This document shows, piece after piece, positions 20,780 to 32,468 of a stretch of DNA of 64,000 nucleotides. Numbering within the stretch: position 1 is the stretch's first letter; each line of letters begins with the position of its first letter. The notes beneath the pieces are model-generated. The model had not been told where the DNA came from and searched no databases. It was given only the letters and a program-made list of their open reading frames with translations. A program made the translations under genes and the position numbers. Source of the stretch: Cohnella ginsengisoli (GTDB taxonomy: Bacteria > Bacillota > Bacilli > Paenibacillales > Paenibacillaceae); NCBI RefSeq assembly GCF_029525555.1, contig NZ_JAPDHZ010000002.1, forward strand, positions 719,868-783,867. Reading direction: 5' to 3'.

Positions 20780-20807
20780 ATTATATAGGTTATGCGCAAA
20801 ATGTAAA
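20780..20807 (-). promoter_or_regulatory. Promoter of tRNA-Leu copy 2
   Basis: Minus strand TTTACA, 16-base spacer, TATAAT. The flank between promoter and tRNA (AAGACGA, CATATGAAGCGTC) is shared with copy 3. Confidence 0.85.
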
Positions 20808-20845
20808 GCTATTATTTTTTTCGTGTCTTTCTCGTTCCTTTGCGG

Positions 20846-21949
20846 TCAGGCGCTCGACTTTCCCTTTGACGTCGCGCTTCGAACGATCCCGATTAAGGCG
20901 AGACACGCAGGAAACGCAATATATCCCGTCATGATATACATATTGCCCCAGGTCGAGATAAAGGTCAGCAGCGCCTGCATGCTGGGGGCGACCCAAAATG
21001 CCGACACGATCAGCAGCAAACCGACAGGAAAAACGAACAGCTTTTCTGCTTTGACCCCGGTGCAATATGCCACCCCCACGGTCGCCGTATAATAAAAAAA
21101 GAGAAATTCGCACGAACGTGCCCAGCACCCAGCTCGCCATGACCATCGCTTCGACGTGTTCGATAAAATCCGCTACGCGAATGTAGCGGGACGCCATCAG
21201 GAAAGGGTAATAAAACTGCGAAGCATCGATGCCGAAGAGAAAAAGCACGGTCAGGTTGATCAGCACCATCGTCGCCGCCGCCGCTGCCACGCTCCAATAA
21301 CCGGCTCGGTTACCCTTGACACTGTCTACAAAGGGCAGCAGAAAGGCGATCAAGACAAACTGGCAGAACCAGCCTTGAACGACAAAAACCCCCTTCACGA
21401 CGGGCAACGGACCGTTCCCGAGGATGGGCAGCATTTCCGTCATATCCATTTCAGGAATTAACAAAACGACATTGATCAGCAGCAGCGCCAGCACGGCCGG
21501 CAAAAAAAATTTGCGCGCAGCGGGCGATCGTCTCCGCACCTGCCTTAACGACCATGGCGCAAACCAGCAGCATGGAAGCGGTAATGACGACAATCGGCGT
21601 CCGCTGAAAAAAATTGCCCGAGATAAACTCGGAATAATCGCGTATGGTGGCGCCGCCGATGTGCAGATGGAACAGCAAAAATAAAATGCCGACCGCTCTG
21701 CCCGCAACGCGGCCTAGAACGGCCTCGATCACGGCAAAAAAAATGCTTGCCCGGATATAGTCGATGGAACCGCCCCGCCGCCCAAACCGGGATGAACCCG
21801 CCGAGCGAGGCGAATATCGGCGTCAGCCACATATCGCTGCCGGCCATCAGCGTAGCGGCCGAAGGCATGACAAGAAACGCGGTGCCTATCGTGGACAAGT
21901 AAAGCAGAGCGCCCATTTGCGCGGCGGATATTTGGACTTTCCCCGCCAT
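20846..21949 (-). CDS. Spore germinant receptor subunit B, GerAB family (three frameshifts)
   Basis: About 367 residues with ten predicted membrane helices; APC-superfamily permease fold. Segments recognised in order: MAGKVQISAAQMGALLYLST, GGATIRDYSEFISGNFFQRT, LLINVVLLIPEMDMTEMLPI (family hallmark PE region), YWSVAAAAATMVLINLTVLF and AFWVAPSMQALLTFISTWGN near the end. The B subunit binds the germinant in the inner spore membrane. Start ATG 21947-21949 follows AAGGAG. The frame breaks in A-runs at 21736-21743, 21502-21509 and 21094-21100. It is the last gene of the germination operon. Which nutrient it senses cannot be read from sequence. Confidence 0.88.
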
Positions 21950-21989
21950 ACGTCGTCGACTCCTTCTACTGCGATATATGCAACCGATC

Positions 21990-22221
21990 TTAAGGGGACA
22001 GCCACTTCCCCAGCGGCTCGAACAAAGGACGAACCCAGTCGGTAGGTCCGGGCACGCGCGGCGCGAGCAGATGGAGGCCGCACAAGATCACCCCTGCGGC
22101 CATCACGCCGCCGTATGCCCAACGGCGATGCTTACTTCCTTTTTAGATGCGTTCGATCCGCCCAGGTCATCGCTGCGGCCAACAGCAGAACACCCGCGAC
22201 ATAAACCAGCTTCATCGGCAT
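21990..22221 (-). CDS. Small two-helix protein of the germinant receptor operon, D-type (one frameshift)
   Basis: About 76 residues, too short and broken to be seen as a single frame. It starts MPMKLVYVAGVLLLAAAMTW, continues as ADRTHLKRK, and after one base shift near 22137 as HRRWAYGGVMAAGVILCGLH to the end VRPLFEPLGKWLSP. Two membrane helices with a positively charged loop match the small D proteins known from gerA-type operons of Bacillus, which modulate germination rate. Position between the C and B genes supports this. The second half is a single open frame that ends with a stop 41 bases before GerAB. Confidence 0.6.
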
Positions 22222-22243
22222 GGTATGCCCCCCCCCCCTTCTT

Positions 22244-23420
22244 TCAATAGGGCACAGACGCGTTCGACATGCCCGGACGTTTGACGTGCATATGAACGTT
22301 TATCTCGATCCGGATCTCCTTGAAGACGCTGTCCCAGTTTGTCCGCGCCGCTTTCCAGTGCTTCGGATAATGCTTGCGGAAAAGGTCGGCGAGACCGAAG
22401 ATGTCCGCATTGAACTGCCGTTGGCCGGCCTCCACCGTTTCTTCGATGCGAGACCTTATGCTTTGCGAAGCGGCCCGTTCGATTTTTTGCACCCAGGCTT
22501 CGTCGGTGACGATGCCTCCGGTCGTATTTTGCAGCAGCACGGCCTCGTTGTCGACCTTTACGCGCACGCTCCACCGATCCCCTTTAATGGACGGGACAAG
22601 CACGGCTCTTGATCGGAGCATACGCAAAGCGACGCTGCCCGGCATCCCTTCGGGCTTGAAGGTGAGCGTAGCCTCCTTCGTTTCATTGTGCAGCCAGAGC
22701 AGCCCACGCGTGAGCCGCATATTCAGACGTCCGACGGCTTTGCCGTTTTTAAGAACGGTACTGCCGGTAATGTACGAGACGGTGTTGTCCGGATTCTCGC
22801 CCGGCTGACTCGGGAGCTTTTGAATATAGGGCAATACCGCCGATTTGCCCGCGCTTCGCATCATCCGCAGCAGTTCGAACATAGAGACGTCCGGTCCGAT
22901 CTGCAAGATCGTCATCTCCCGCAGCGTCTCCGCCACGTCTCTCTCAAGACGCGGATTCAGCCGCAAGGCGTCGATCGCCATACCTTCGCTCACGAACAGA
23001 TTGGCGCGCTCCCGAGTCTGCCTGGATCGAAGCAAATAATCCATATCCTCCTCGATGCCGTGCGCCGCCCGTTTTTCCCCGAAGATGAACACTTCATCAT
23101 GCTCCCAAGTGAGCCTTCTCGACATCGTCGTCTGCAAGCGCGATACCGCGTCCGCGACCGAGATGCCCATCGCTTCCTTCACGATCGTTTGCGAGCCGCC
23201 GCCGCCGGCGGCTTGATCGCCACCGACGCTCGGGGTGCCGCCTGCTTTTTTTCGGCACGAAAATCTGCACGGACAGTTTGACTTGCCCCTCCTCGACCTC
23301 GTCGATCCCTGTCGCCATGACAAGCGCCAGATCGTTGATCTCCAGCCGATCCCAACAGCCCGCGCTCAGCGGCAGGAGCATGCTCGCCGCGATTATGCGG
23401 CACGCCTTGGCCCACTTCAT
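22244..23420 (-). CDS. Spore germinant receptor subunit C, GerAC family lipoprotein (one frameshift)
   Basis: About 391 residues. The signal peptide ends in a lipobox, LSAGCWD, so the mature protein is anchored through Cys on the outer face of the inner spore membrane. The start of the mature protein (CWDRLEINDLALVMATGIDE) is the classic GerAC signature. Further features are LTWEHDEVFIFGEK and the C-terminal domain with IRIEINVHMHVKRPG. The ATG at 23418-23420 follows AGAAGGCGG and lies four bases after the GerAA stop. The frame breaks in a T7 run (23246-23252). A C10 run lies just beyond the stop and is a likely indel site. Confidence 0.9.
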
Positions 23421-23424
23421 GGAC

Positions 23425-24954
23425 TCAACCGCCTTCTCTTTGAGGCGCCGGCCTGTTGCGCTTGGCTTGTCGGTCGGCATTCGCCTTTTGCGCGCTTGCC
23501 GGCCGTTCGCCTAGCGCCCATGCAGGCGCGCGAATGAGCGTATCTTTCCAGGAATGCCTGGCCCCTCTTCGGAAAAAGACGAGATACGGCTCTCCGAACG
23601 AACGCAGCGACGCTAAATGAATGACGAGCGCAATGACGCCCAGCATCAGGCCGAGCAGTCCCAGAAATCCGGCAAGCAGCATCACGGGAAAGCGGAGGAG
23701 CCGAACCGAGATGCCGACCGAATAATGCGGAATCATGAATGAAGCGATCCCGGTCAGCGCCACCACCATGACCATAGGCGGCGACACGAGTCCGGCGGCC
23801 GTCGCGGCTTGGCCGATGACCAGCGCGCCGACGATGCTGACGGCCGAGCCGACCTGCTTGGGCAGTCGTACGCCCGCCTCGCGCAGCGCTTCGAAGGAGA
23901 TCTCCATGAGCAGCGCTTCGACCAAGGCGGGAAAAGGAATGTCTTCGCGCGATTTCGCGATGCTGAGCAGCAGCGTCGTCGGTACCATCTCCTGGTGGTA
24001 CGTCAGAATCGCGACATACAGCGAAGGAAACAGCAGCGCCAGCAAAAAAAACGAGTAACGCAGCCATCGGATCACCGTTCCCATCATGAAGCGCTGGTAA
24101 TAGTCCTCCGGCGATTGCAGCAGCGCGAACAGCGACGTCGGCGCGATCAGCGCGAACGGCGTGCCCTCCGTCATCAGCATCACTTTGCCCTCCATCAGAG
24201 AGGCTGCGCAAACGTCCGGACGCTCGGTCGAGAGCAACTGGGGAAAGGGGAAAACGTCGAGTCCTGAATCATCTCCTCGATATTCGCGCTCTCGAGGACG
24301 CCGTCGGTATCGACGCGGGACAGCCTGCTTAGCACCTCTTGGACGAGCGAATCCTTGGCCACCAATTCGATATAGCAGACGACGACTCGCGTACGGGTCA
24401 ACGTGCCTATCGTCATCGTCTTCATCTTGAAGCTGGGCGTCCTCAGCCTTCTTCGCATAAGCGACATGTTGACGTCGAGCGACTCTCCGAAGCCCTCTCT
24501 CGGCCCCCTTACGACCGACTCGGCCATCGGTTCATCGATGCCGCGTTTCTCCCAATCGGCCATGTTCAGGATAAGTCCGCCCGGCTGTCCGTCCAACAGC
24601 AGACAAGGCATGCCGACAAAAAAGCCCTTCGATCAGCTCTCGTATCGTCGCCGCCTCATGCAGGTCCGCGATCGGCAGCGTGCGGGCCATAGCGGACAGG
24701 CTGCCGTCGGCATTGGAAGACATGCGAATGAGCGGCTCCATCGCCATCTTTTCCAACTGCGCCTTGTCGCTCAGCCCGCATAGATAAATCAGGAGCGCCG
24801 CTCTGCCGTCGCCCATCTTAAAAGGATGAAAGACGGCATCGGCGCAATCGTGCAGCACTTCGCCGAGCGCCGCTCTGTTCGCTTCCAGATTGGACAAGAT
24901 CGGGCGATCCATCTCGAATGGGGCGGGAATCGACGAGGAAGAATAATCGGCCAT
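23425..24954 (-). CDS. Spore germinant receptor subunit A, GerAA family (two frameshifts)
   Basis: About 510 residues, normal for the family. The N-terminal soluble domain (FEMDRPILSNLEANRAALGE, DGRAALLIYLCGL) is followed by the conserved GESLDVNMSLMRRRL region, TRTRVVVCYIELVAKDSLVQ, and a C-terminal membrane domain with MEGKVMLMTEGTPFALIAP and EDIPFPALVEALLMEISFE, both hallmarks of GerAA/SpoVAF. First gene of the operon; start ATG 24952-24954 with GGGAGG. Frames break in the A6 run 24618-24623 and around the G/A-rich 24240-24250. The C-terminal tail is Lys/Arg-rich, as usual. Confidence 0.92.
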
Positions 24955-25045
24955 TGGCGCGCCTCCCGTCTTTCTTCGATATAGCGTTTCCCCATCGGCT
25001 GCCAATTAATACCGAGCGCTTCGGAGTGCAACGATTGGATATGCA

Positions 25046-25086
25046 AAAATGCTCCCGAATCGTCACATGAACGGTTCAGGAGCTTG
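25046..25086 (-). terminator. Terminator-like hairpin resembling the tRNA-Leu copy 4 terminator
   Basis: On the minus strand GCTCCTGAACCGT pairs with ACGATTCGGGAGC, followed by ATTTTTGC. Its right-hand arm and flank (GAATCGTCACA, GCAAAAA) resemble the hairpin at 62997-63037. It lies between tRNA copy 3 and the germination operon. Confidence 0.65.
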
Positions 25087-25187
25087 TCGTCTTCCTAATA
25101 GGACTCCAATTATTCCATGATGGGATAGCAGTTATTCAAATGAGGCGGGCAAAACGGTAACCCTCCATACCCCTTCACGTTGAAGTA

Positions 25188-25218
25188 AACAAAAATAAAA
25201 ACCCCTCCGAAGAAGAGT
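25188..25218 (-). terminator. Terminator of tRNA-Leu copy 3
   Basis: Minus strand ACTCTTC-TTCG-GGAGGGGT with a stable TTCG tetraloop, followed by TTTTATTTTTG. Confidence 0.8.
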
Positions 25219-25231
25219 TTGATTGAAGGTA

Positions 25232-25321
<90 letters not shown>

Positions 25322-25368
25322 ATATGAAGCGTCTCAATCAAGATTTCTTTCTTAAGACGATAAAATAG

Positions 25369-25397
25369 ATTGTATAGGATTTCCGAACGAATGTAAA
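25369..25397 (-). promoter_or_regulatory. Promoter of tRNA-Leu copy 3
   Basis: Minus strand TTTACA, 17-base spacer, TACAAT. Confidence 0.8.
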
Positions 25398-25407
25398 GCT
25401 TTAGTTC

Positions 25408-26182
25408 CGAACAGAATATTCGTTTACAGTGTGAATGGAACGACCAACACATGGCGGCTTCCTTTGAGTTGGAGAAATCAAAGTACGTTAAATCTTTATG
25501 AACTGACTGCGGATGGAAGAAAATTCGTGAATACAGTAAACGTTTCTAACGGAAACGTGACTCTTACTACCGATGCTTTACGTGCCTATGTTATAACTAC
25601 GGATACATTGACCACCGTAAGCAATAACAATATGGCTTTGACTGCAACGATTACGGCTTCCTCCAATTCGGATGCAAATTATAACTCGACTACACACATG
25701 TTTAACGGAATGGAGTACAGATATATTACAAATGTTTCGGCTCCGAATAACGATTGGACTACCGTGCTTAAGAATCTGACTTCCGGTGTTATGATTGACA
25801 GTCAGGCACAATCAGGTATGAGATGCCAATTACCGCAGGCTATACTGCCGATGGCGTGGCAAACACGTTCTGGTCACCTAATTATGATAGTGCAAGAGGC
25901 TCTATTGACATGGCAGATTCTCAAGCATGGATAGCTTACGATTTTGGAAAAGTGAAGACGGTAAGCAATATAACGATTAATGAAGTGGGAGCGGTAGGCA
26001 ATAAAGTTACGTCATTCAAATTACAGTACGACAATAATGGGACTTGGACGGATATGTTCACGGGAACATCCATTCCAGGCACCGCAATCAATGTCACTCC
26101 AATTCAGACTCAGAAAGTAAGATTCTTTATCACAGGTGCACAAACGAACAACCCTCAAATTGCGGAAGTAGTAATTCGATAG
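25408..26182 (+). pseudogene. C-terminal fragment of a GH101-type enzyme with a discoidin domain
   Basis: About 255 codons with no start or upstream part. The segment IFVYSVNGTTNTWRLPLSW ... LNLYELTADGRKFVNTVNV is the beta-domain that follows the GH101 barrel, and it aligns with IYAYSRDGRAATWTLPVNW ... of the full-length GH101 protein encoded 3 kb away on the other strand. A discoidin (F5/8 type C) module follows, ending VRFFITGAQTNNPQIAEVVI, then a stop; no SLH domain follows. One frameshift near 25815. The DNA is clearly richer in A and T than the neighbouring genes, which suggests a different origin. Its left edge lies just beyond the tRNA-Leu promoter. Confidence 0.75.
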
Positions 26183-26232
26183 ATGAAATACAAATGTTTT
26201 CGATCGCACAAAAAGCTGCTGGGCCATTTCTC

Positions 26233-26819
26233 TGAACTGTGACCCAGTTTGTGGACAGATATTAAAAAGCAGCCTGGCTAAGCTGTAAGCAAATGACTCC
26301 TGTATTCGTCAGGGGTCATTTGCTTTAATGTCCATTGATAACGTTCTGAATTGTAGTAAGCCATGTAGTCGGCAACCCGAGCCCTCACCTCATCATTGGT
26401 TTGGCAGTCCAGAAAATAAACGTCGTCTTTAAGGTGGCCGAAGAACGATTCCATAGAAGCATTGTCCCAACAGTTCCCTTTTCTCGATATCGACTGTTTA
26501 AACCCGGCTTTTTGAAGCGATCTAACGTTCGTTCCACGAGGGAGAGCTCGAGCGTCGTGCTCACTTACGCTGCTAAGATCTGACGGGTTGCACCATCCTT
26601 CACACAGGACAGATTGGCTTGGCGTATGCTCCTCCGCTTTCAGCCATCTGTAATAGCCGCTGGTACTGACCGCCGCTTGTTGGCACAAGTAGCAAGTCAT
26701 CCGTTTAAGACTGTGCTGCCGAAAGCGCGCCGGTTGGCCGTCTTTGACTTGATTAAAACATAAATGACCCGTAAGAGGGTCACATTTTTCAAAGTGTCCT
26801 TCTTACGGGTCACAGTTCA
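26233..26819 (-). mobile_element. Internally deleted IS3-family insertion sequence
   Basis: The left end TGAACTGTGACCCAGTTTGT and the inverted right end TGAACTGTGACCCGTAAGAA share their outer 13 bases. A full IS3-family element is 1.2-1.5 kb; this one is about 587 bp and lacks orfA and most of orfB. No clear target duplication is visible beside the ends. Confidence 0.7.
26278..26760 (-). pseudogene. IS3-family transposase orfB remnant
   Basis: The N-terminal part (MTCYLCQQAAVSTSGYYRWL) is joined to the C-terminal part (GFKQSISRKGNCWDNASMES followed by FFGHLK and the tail YMAYYNSERYQWTLKQMTP). Only the catalytic Glu of the DDE triad remains, in DNASMESFFGHLK; both Asp residues are in the deleted middle. 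Readable upstream codons extend to about 26760. Not functional. Confidence 0.85.
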
Positions 26820-26955
26820 TCGACCAATATAACCGAAATCGCGAACAATATAAAGTACGCCTCCGCTCAGTCGCCGATCATCCCGGAATTCGATCGATCC
26901 TGGCGGAGGTAGTACTTGGAGCAAGGCTGATAAATTCGGGCCGGCATGCGCACGA

Positions 26956-26983
26956 AACGGAGAGAATCGCTCCTCTCCGTTTT
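26956..26983. terminator. Terminator after the GH101 gene
   Basis: AACGGAGAG pairs with CTCTCCGTT around AATCGCTC, ten bases beyond the stop of the GH101 gene. Confidence 0.75.
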
Positions 26984-26992
26984 GCGGTCATG

Positions 26993-29900
26993 TTAAAGCT
27001 TCTGTAAAAGCTGATAGACGGCTTGAGCGACTTCCGCCCGAGTAGCGGTCGATGCCGCGTTAAACCGGTTGCCGCCGGTCCCGATCATGAGCCCGAGTTG
27101 GGCAGCGGAACGAACGTCTTCGACCGCCCAGCTCGCTATTTTCTCTTCATCCGCAAAAGAAATATCCGCCGTCTCCACCCCTTCCGTGCTGCCTTTCTTA
27201 TACTGATACGCATGGACGAGCATGGACGCCAATTGCTCCCGCGTCACATAGGCATCCGGTTGAAAGTCGGTCTCCGTCACTCCCTTCACCAGATGAGCCT
27301 CGAAGGCCGCCGCCACCGCATCGGCGTACCAGGCGGATGCGTCAATATCCCGGAAAGCCGGCTTTTGACTTGCCTTTAAGCCGAGCAACCTGGCGAGCAA
27401 AGCCGCGGCTTCCGCACGAGTCGTTTTGCCTTGCGGTTGGAAGGCCTGATCCGTTACACCCTTGACGATCTGCCGGGCAGCCAGAACTGCAAGCGCACGA
27501 TGCGCCCAATGCCCGGAAGGTACATCGTCAAACGCTTTCTTGTACTCCAGAACCGCATACGCGCTGAAATGATTCAGTTGCACCGTTATCGCATCTCGAT
27601 TAGAAAGGAGTCGGCCGCCGACGTACTCCCATCGCTTGTTTATTTCGTCGAATCGATAGACGCCTGCCAGCTCCTTGTCTACTGCCGAACCATCGAACGG
27701 GAATTCCACCTCAACCGGCTGCGGGAAACTTGATAATTCCCGTTCTTTTCCACTCCCTTCCACAACAGCAAGCTTCAGACGATAGATGCCGCCTCCGGCA
27801 TTCAGTACGGCGTTCGGCCCCGTTACAAGCTGCCCCGTGCTCTCCGATAACGGATCCGTCTCCTTCTCGATGGAGAACGCGAGATGGCCGTTTGGCGTCG
27901 CACCGTTTCCTGCAAGATCTGCAAGGGCAGACAGCGTATCCGGATGAATGGCGACCGTTACTCCTTCCGCGCGAACGATCAGCTCGCTGCCGCCCAAAAG
28001 CGCCGCGGTACGGATCGGAAGCAGAAGGCCTCTTTTCCCTTTCGGCAATGGGAGCGAAACTTTCCCGTCTGCCGCATTCGACAATTCACTTTCCGATACC
28101 GGATACAGATCGCCGGAATCTGATTGAACAGGAACGTTCCCACCAGGTGACGACGGGAATACAGCCGATTTCGTGGTTACCGTAATGCCCGGACCGTCCT
28201 GGCTCCACTGACCGGCCCTATCCAGTGCCTCCACTTTAAAGGCATAGCCGGTTCCGGGATTCAGGCCGCTCACCGCGTAAGTCGTCAAGTCCCCGCTTAA
28301 GCTGGCCAGCAGCTCGTTCCCTTTATAAACCCGATAACCGGTCGTGTATTCTTGGTTCGCAGGGGTCCAATCCAAGCGAAGGCTCGTCTCCCCCCACATT
28401 CGTGGCCGATATCCGGCTATCCGGAGACCACATCAGAGATCCCGCGAGCGCATTTCCCTTTTCGTAGATTTTGAATTCCCGGATCTTCGGATCCGCATCG
28501 GAAGCCGCGATCAACAGCCTGATTTTGGTCGCCGAAAACTTCTTCATATCGATTTCGCGGAGGCTTCCGATCGTTGTCCCTTCATGAACGGTGCTCCAGC
28601 TTTTGCCGTCCCATTTTTGAAGCTGGAAGCTTGAGACGTTGTTCCCTTCCTCGGACAGCACCACCCGGTCGATCTTGACGATGTCTTTGAATTCCGCTTG
28701 AAGCCAGGCGCCGTTCGATTCGCGGCTTGCCGACCAGTAGGACCCCATCGCTCCATCCATGGCCCGCGATGCCTGTACGTCGTACCGATAAGTAAAGTTG
28801 CCGGCGGCTTCTCCGACCAAATAAGAGGAATAACTGAAATCGTTGTTATCGTTGGAAGAGGCCGAGGCCTTCGCGGCCAGCGCCAGGTTGCGGTCCGCAT
28901 ACAGCTGGAATTCCGCAATCGAAGGCGCCTGTGAAGACGACAGAATATGAAGCCTCACCTTACTGCTCCGAAATTCGGGAAACGCGTTGGTCGCTTGATT
29001 CCCGACGGCCGACCCGGAGTATGCCGCCTGCCATTCAGTTCCGTTCCAGTATTCGATAGCGTACGATCCGATATGGTTGCCAACTTCGGAAAGAACGGCC
29101 CGATTCGCGGTTGTTTCTCTTCCAAAATCGATTTCGAACCAAGACTCCTGCCCTGTCGGCGTCCATTTCGTATTTAAGTTGCCGTCCACGGCATTCGCGG
29201 CGATGTCCGTACCGGAGGATGAGGATGCGCTCACGACTTGACCCAACGCTCGATTGACAGCCCCCGCCATGTAATCACTGCTGCCACCCGGCAACATGAC
29301 GTATGGTGTCGCTTTGCCGAACGTATACGTCACCGTCCCGTTCACGACGGCAATCCGATCGACGAAGGCTCTCCCGGAGTCCGTCAACTCGTACAGATCG
29401 ACATCGGCAACATCGCTCCAATTGACGGGCAGCGTCCAAGTGGCTGCACGGCCGTCCCTGCTGTACGCATAGATTTTCTTGTCCCCATCCGGCGAAGGGA
29501 GAAATCGGTCGTAGCCTTTGGCCATAACCACGTTGCCTTGCGTCAACGTAAACTGTCTGGTCGTCTTGTCGAAACGGGCGATCAGGTCGTTCCCCCCAAC
29601 GAACCTGATACTTGTCGGCATCGTTCACGTACTCCTGAACGGTATATTTACCCATAGTAGCGTTCACAAGATTGATCAAATAATGATCCTTGACCAGCGC
29701 ATCCGCCAGCATATTGTCCACGCCGTTCAAATTCCCCATGCGGTCCCGACCAGAAATGACATTCCCGAACAGCTTGTCATATTCTTCCCCTGCATAGCCC
29801 GCAGGACTTTCCCAAGGGAAATAGTTATATTGCATGAAGGTGGCGCCGGCGTTAATAAAACGATCGATCACGCTGGATGTCGCGTACCTTTTAAACAGAA

Positions 29901-32441
29901 ATCCGCCATTCCGCCGTTTCTCCGGCGAGTAAAACTCGGTTGCCGTAAAAGTGCCGTGAGAGCGCCATTGGTCCACCTCCTGCTTCATGGCATACCACTC
30001 TTCGTCGATTCCGTAACCGACATCCTCGCTTGTATGCGGAAGCATAACGTCCTGGTACACAATTCGAGGGGCCCAGTATTTTTCCACAAAATCGTCGATC
30101 CGGGGCAATGCCGTCCCCTTCAGCAAATCTTTGAAATGACTGATGTACCACACGTTATATCCGAAAGCATTGTGCGACACTTTGGGTGTTCCGGCGACAT
30201 CCTTGGCCAAAATATCGGGAATGGTCCCATAAGATTTGCTTAGCTCCGACATATCGTCAGCATTAACATGGAAGGAGAGGTCACCGTTATATTTCATGAT
30301 TTCGTTGCGTGCCAAGTCCAAATCCGAACGTTCTCCCAGCCCGGGATTCAATTGCTGATCCGCCCAATCCGGATAATTCCAGTCGTGCCCCCTGTATTGC
30401 CAGCCAACCGCTTCATAGCTCTGCCGCGACAATCCATCCGTTTGATAAAACAATTTCCTCTGTTGCGCGGCAAGAACGGAATACTGCGTCATCAGCATCG
30501 TCGATTCGGGAATCGGGGTGTTCGATTGGGGGGAAAGCCATATGCGTCTGGCTCCAGTTCCCGCCATTGCGGAAAAAATCCTTCAATTCGGCTGGCATGG
30601 GCGGCAGCTGGTCTCTAACCCAAATCGCGCCATCCTGCCAATCGATGGTACCGTTCGCATTCGTGTCTCCGCCAATGTAGGTTTTGCTCTCGAACCAAAC
30701 GCCCGGCTTTAACGTCTTGAACCGGTAAGGATAGGCATTGTCATAAATCGCCGCGTACTTTTGTCCCGCTTCCTTGGCCACGACCATTTTGAAAGGAGTA
30801 ACCGGCAAATTGTTATACACGGCTCCCACGGCCCCAGACGTATATACGAAAGCCCACGGTGTCAGTTGATTGCTTGTTCCCAGCGTGGACAACCCGCCAA
30901 TTCTGTCCGTAAGCGCATCGGCATACCATGCGGCGCCGTTTCCGGCCTGCCTCTCTTTTACCTTCAAAATCGGAGACGTAATTCTAACAGTCTGCACATT
31001 CGGTTCTCCCGGGCCTGAAATGTCCGTTATCGTTCGAACGAGTGCTTGACCCTCCAACGCAAAGCGATAGCCGATCTGCACGTTGAAGTCGGGAACACTG
31101 ACGGTATAATTCATAAAATCGCTGCCATAGGTCACGTCCGTAACGCTAGCCATGTAGTCCATGCCGTTAATGTTGATGGCAGGACTGTCTTCCATACCCG
31201 CACCATACAGAACGGCGTCGGATTCGTTCAGCTTGTACTGCAGCGGTTGCGGAAACTTTTTTGTCCAGGAGGACCGACAGGGACCCGTTGCTGATTTCAT
31301 AGGAACTAGAAGGATCCGACCCCAGAATTTCCTCGAATGTGGCTTGCTCGAAGTTGGCATTGCCATCAGACCAGACGACAACCCCCTCTTTGCCGGGCCC
31401 CGTCGTGATCAAGCTTTCCAACGTTCCCGAATAGACTTGACTATCATTTATCCATACCGTGATTCTATTGCCTGTATATCGGATTTTCACGTTATACCAC
31501 GTATCCGGATCGAGCGCGAGCGTTGTAAAAAACACGTCCGGTTGTGCGTATGCCGCCTCCCTGATTCTCCAATGTCCGATCCCGTTAAGGGAATATTCAT
31601 ACCCGATCCAAATGTAGCTGCTCTCCGAAGTATATCGGATCAACCCGCCAGCCGTCCCGGTTCCGGGCTGCATGCGGAACGAGTAAACGCCGTCTTTGCC
31701 GCTTGGCAGTTGATTATCGGTAACGTGTACCTCCTGATCGTTCGCCTTTACATTCAACCGGCCGTTCTTTTCCGTCAAGGTGCCGGTACCCGATGCGCTC
31801 ACCCATCGATCTGCCGGGGGAGGAATATCTTCCTGAACCATTTGACTGAAGGCGGCGCTTCCGCTTCCCCAGACGACAAATCCGATTTTTCCGGCACCCA
31901 GTGTAGTCAAGCCTTGCAACGTATCGGAATACACTTCTTTGCCGTCCAGCCATACTGTAAGCTCCTTGCCGATATACTGCACTTTGACTTGGTAGGTCGT
32001 ATTGGCATCCAATGCGCTTGTCGTAAAGAACACATCCGGTTGGGTATAGGAGGCCTCGCGAATTCTCCAATGTCCGACGCCGGCAAGGGAGTATTCATAC
32101 CCGACCCAAATGAAGTTGTTTTCAGAAGTGTATCTGAACATGGCGCCGGCCCTGCCTTCTCCCGGCTTCATTCGGAAGGAAAAGATGCCATCGGCTAAGT
32201 TTAACGAATTATTATCATAGACGTGCAAGTCTTGATTCGCCGCAGTAACATTCAAATTCCCGCCGGAAACCGTCACGGTCCCGCTGTTTGACCCATTGAT
32301 CCAGCCTCCCATGTCGTTATCGACGAGCACGGGACTGTAAGATTGCGCCGACGCAGGCGGAGCGGCAGCCCCGATGAACAGGGCCATAACTAGGAATTGC
32401 ACAATAAATAAGGAAAACCGTTTGTGGAATAAGCGATTCAT
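26993..32441 (-). CDS. Secreted SLH-anchored GH101 endo-alpha-N-acetylgalactosaminidase-like enzyme (four frameshifts)
   Basis: About 1816 residues. Order: signal peptide (1-32, ending PPASAQ); two concanavalin/LamG-like domains (~36-210 and ~215-390, each with HWRIREA and PDVFFTT); a GH101-type catalytic region (~400-1075) with GWQYRGHDWNYPDWADQQL, GDLSFHVNADDM and IVYQDVMLPHTSEDVG; the GH101 beta domain (IYAYSRDGRAATWTLPV); two discoidin modules (~1090-1345); a fibronectin type III domain (~1352-1440); three SLH domains (~1640-1816). GH101 enzymes release Gal-GalNAc from serine/threonine of mucin-type glycoproteins. The ATG follows AAGGAGG. Frames break at T6 31257-31262, G6 30528-30533, C6 29592-29597 and C6 28390-28395. 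Last gene of the operon starting at 37813. Confidence 0.85.
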
Positions 32442-32468
32442 GAACCATCAACCTCCTTATGGATCATA

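Noticed and set aside
31161..32198. 345-codon plus-strand open frame
   Set aside because: Antisense of the GH101 N-terminal domains; composition is that of a shadow frame.
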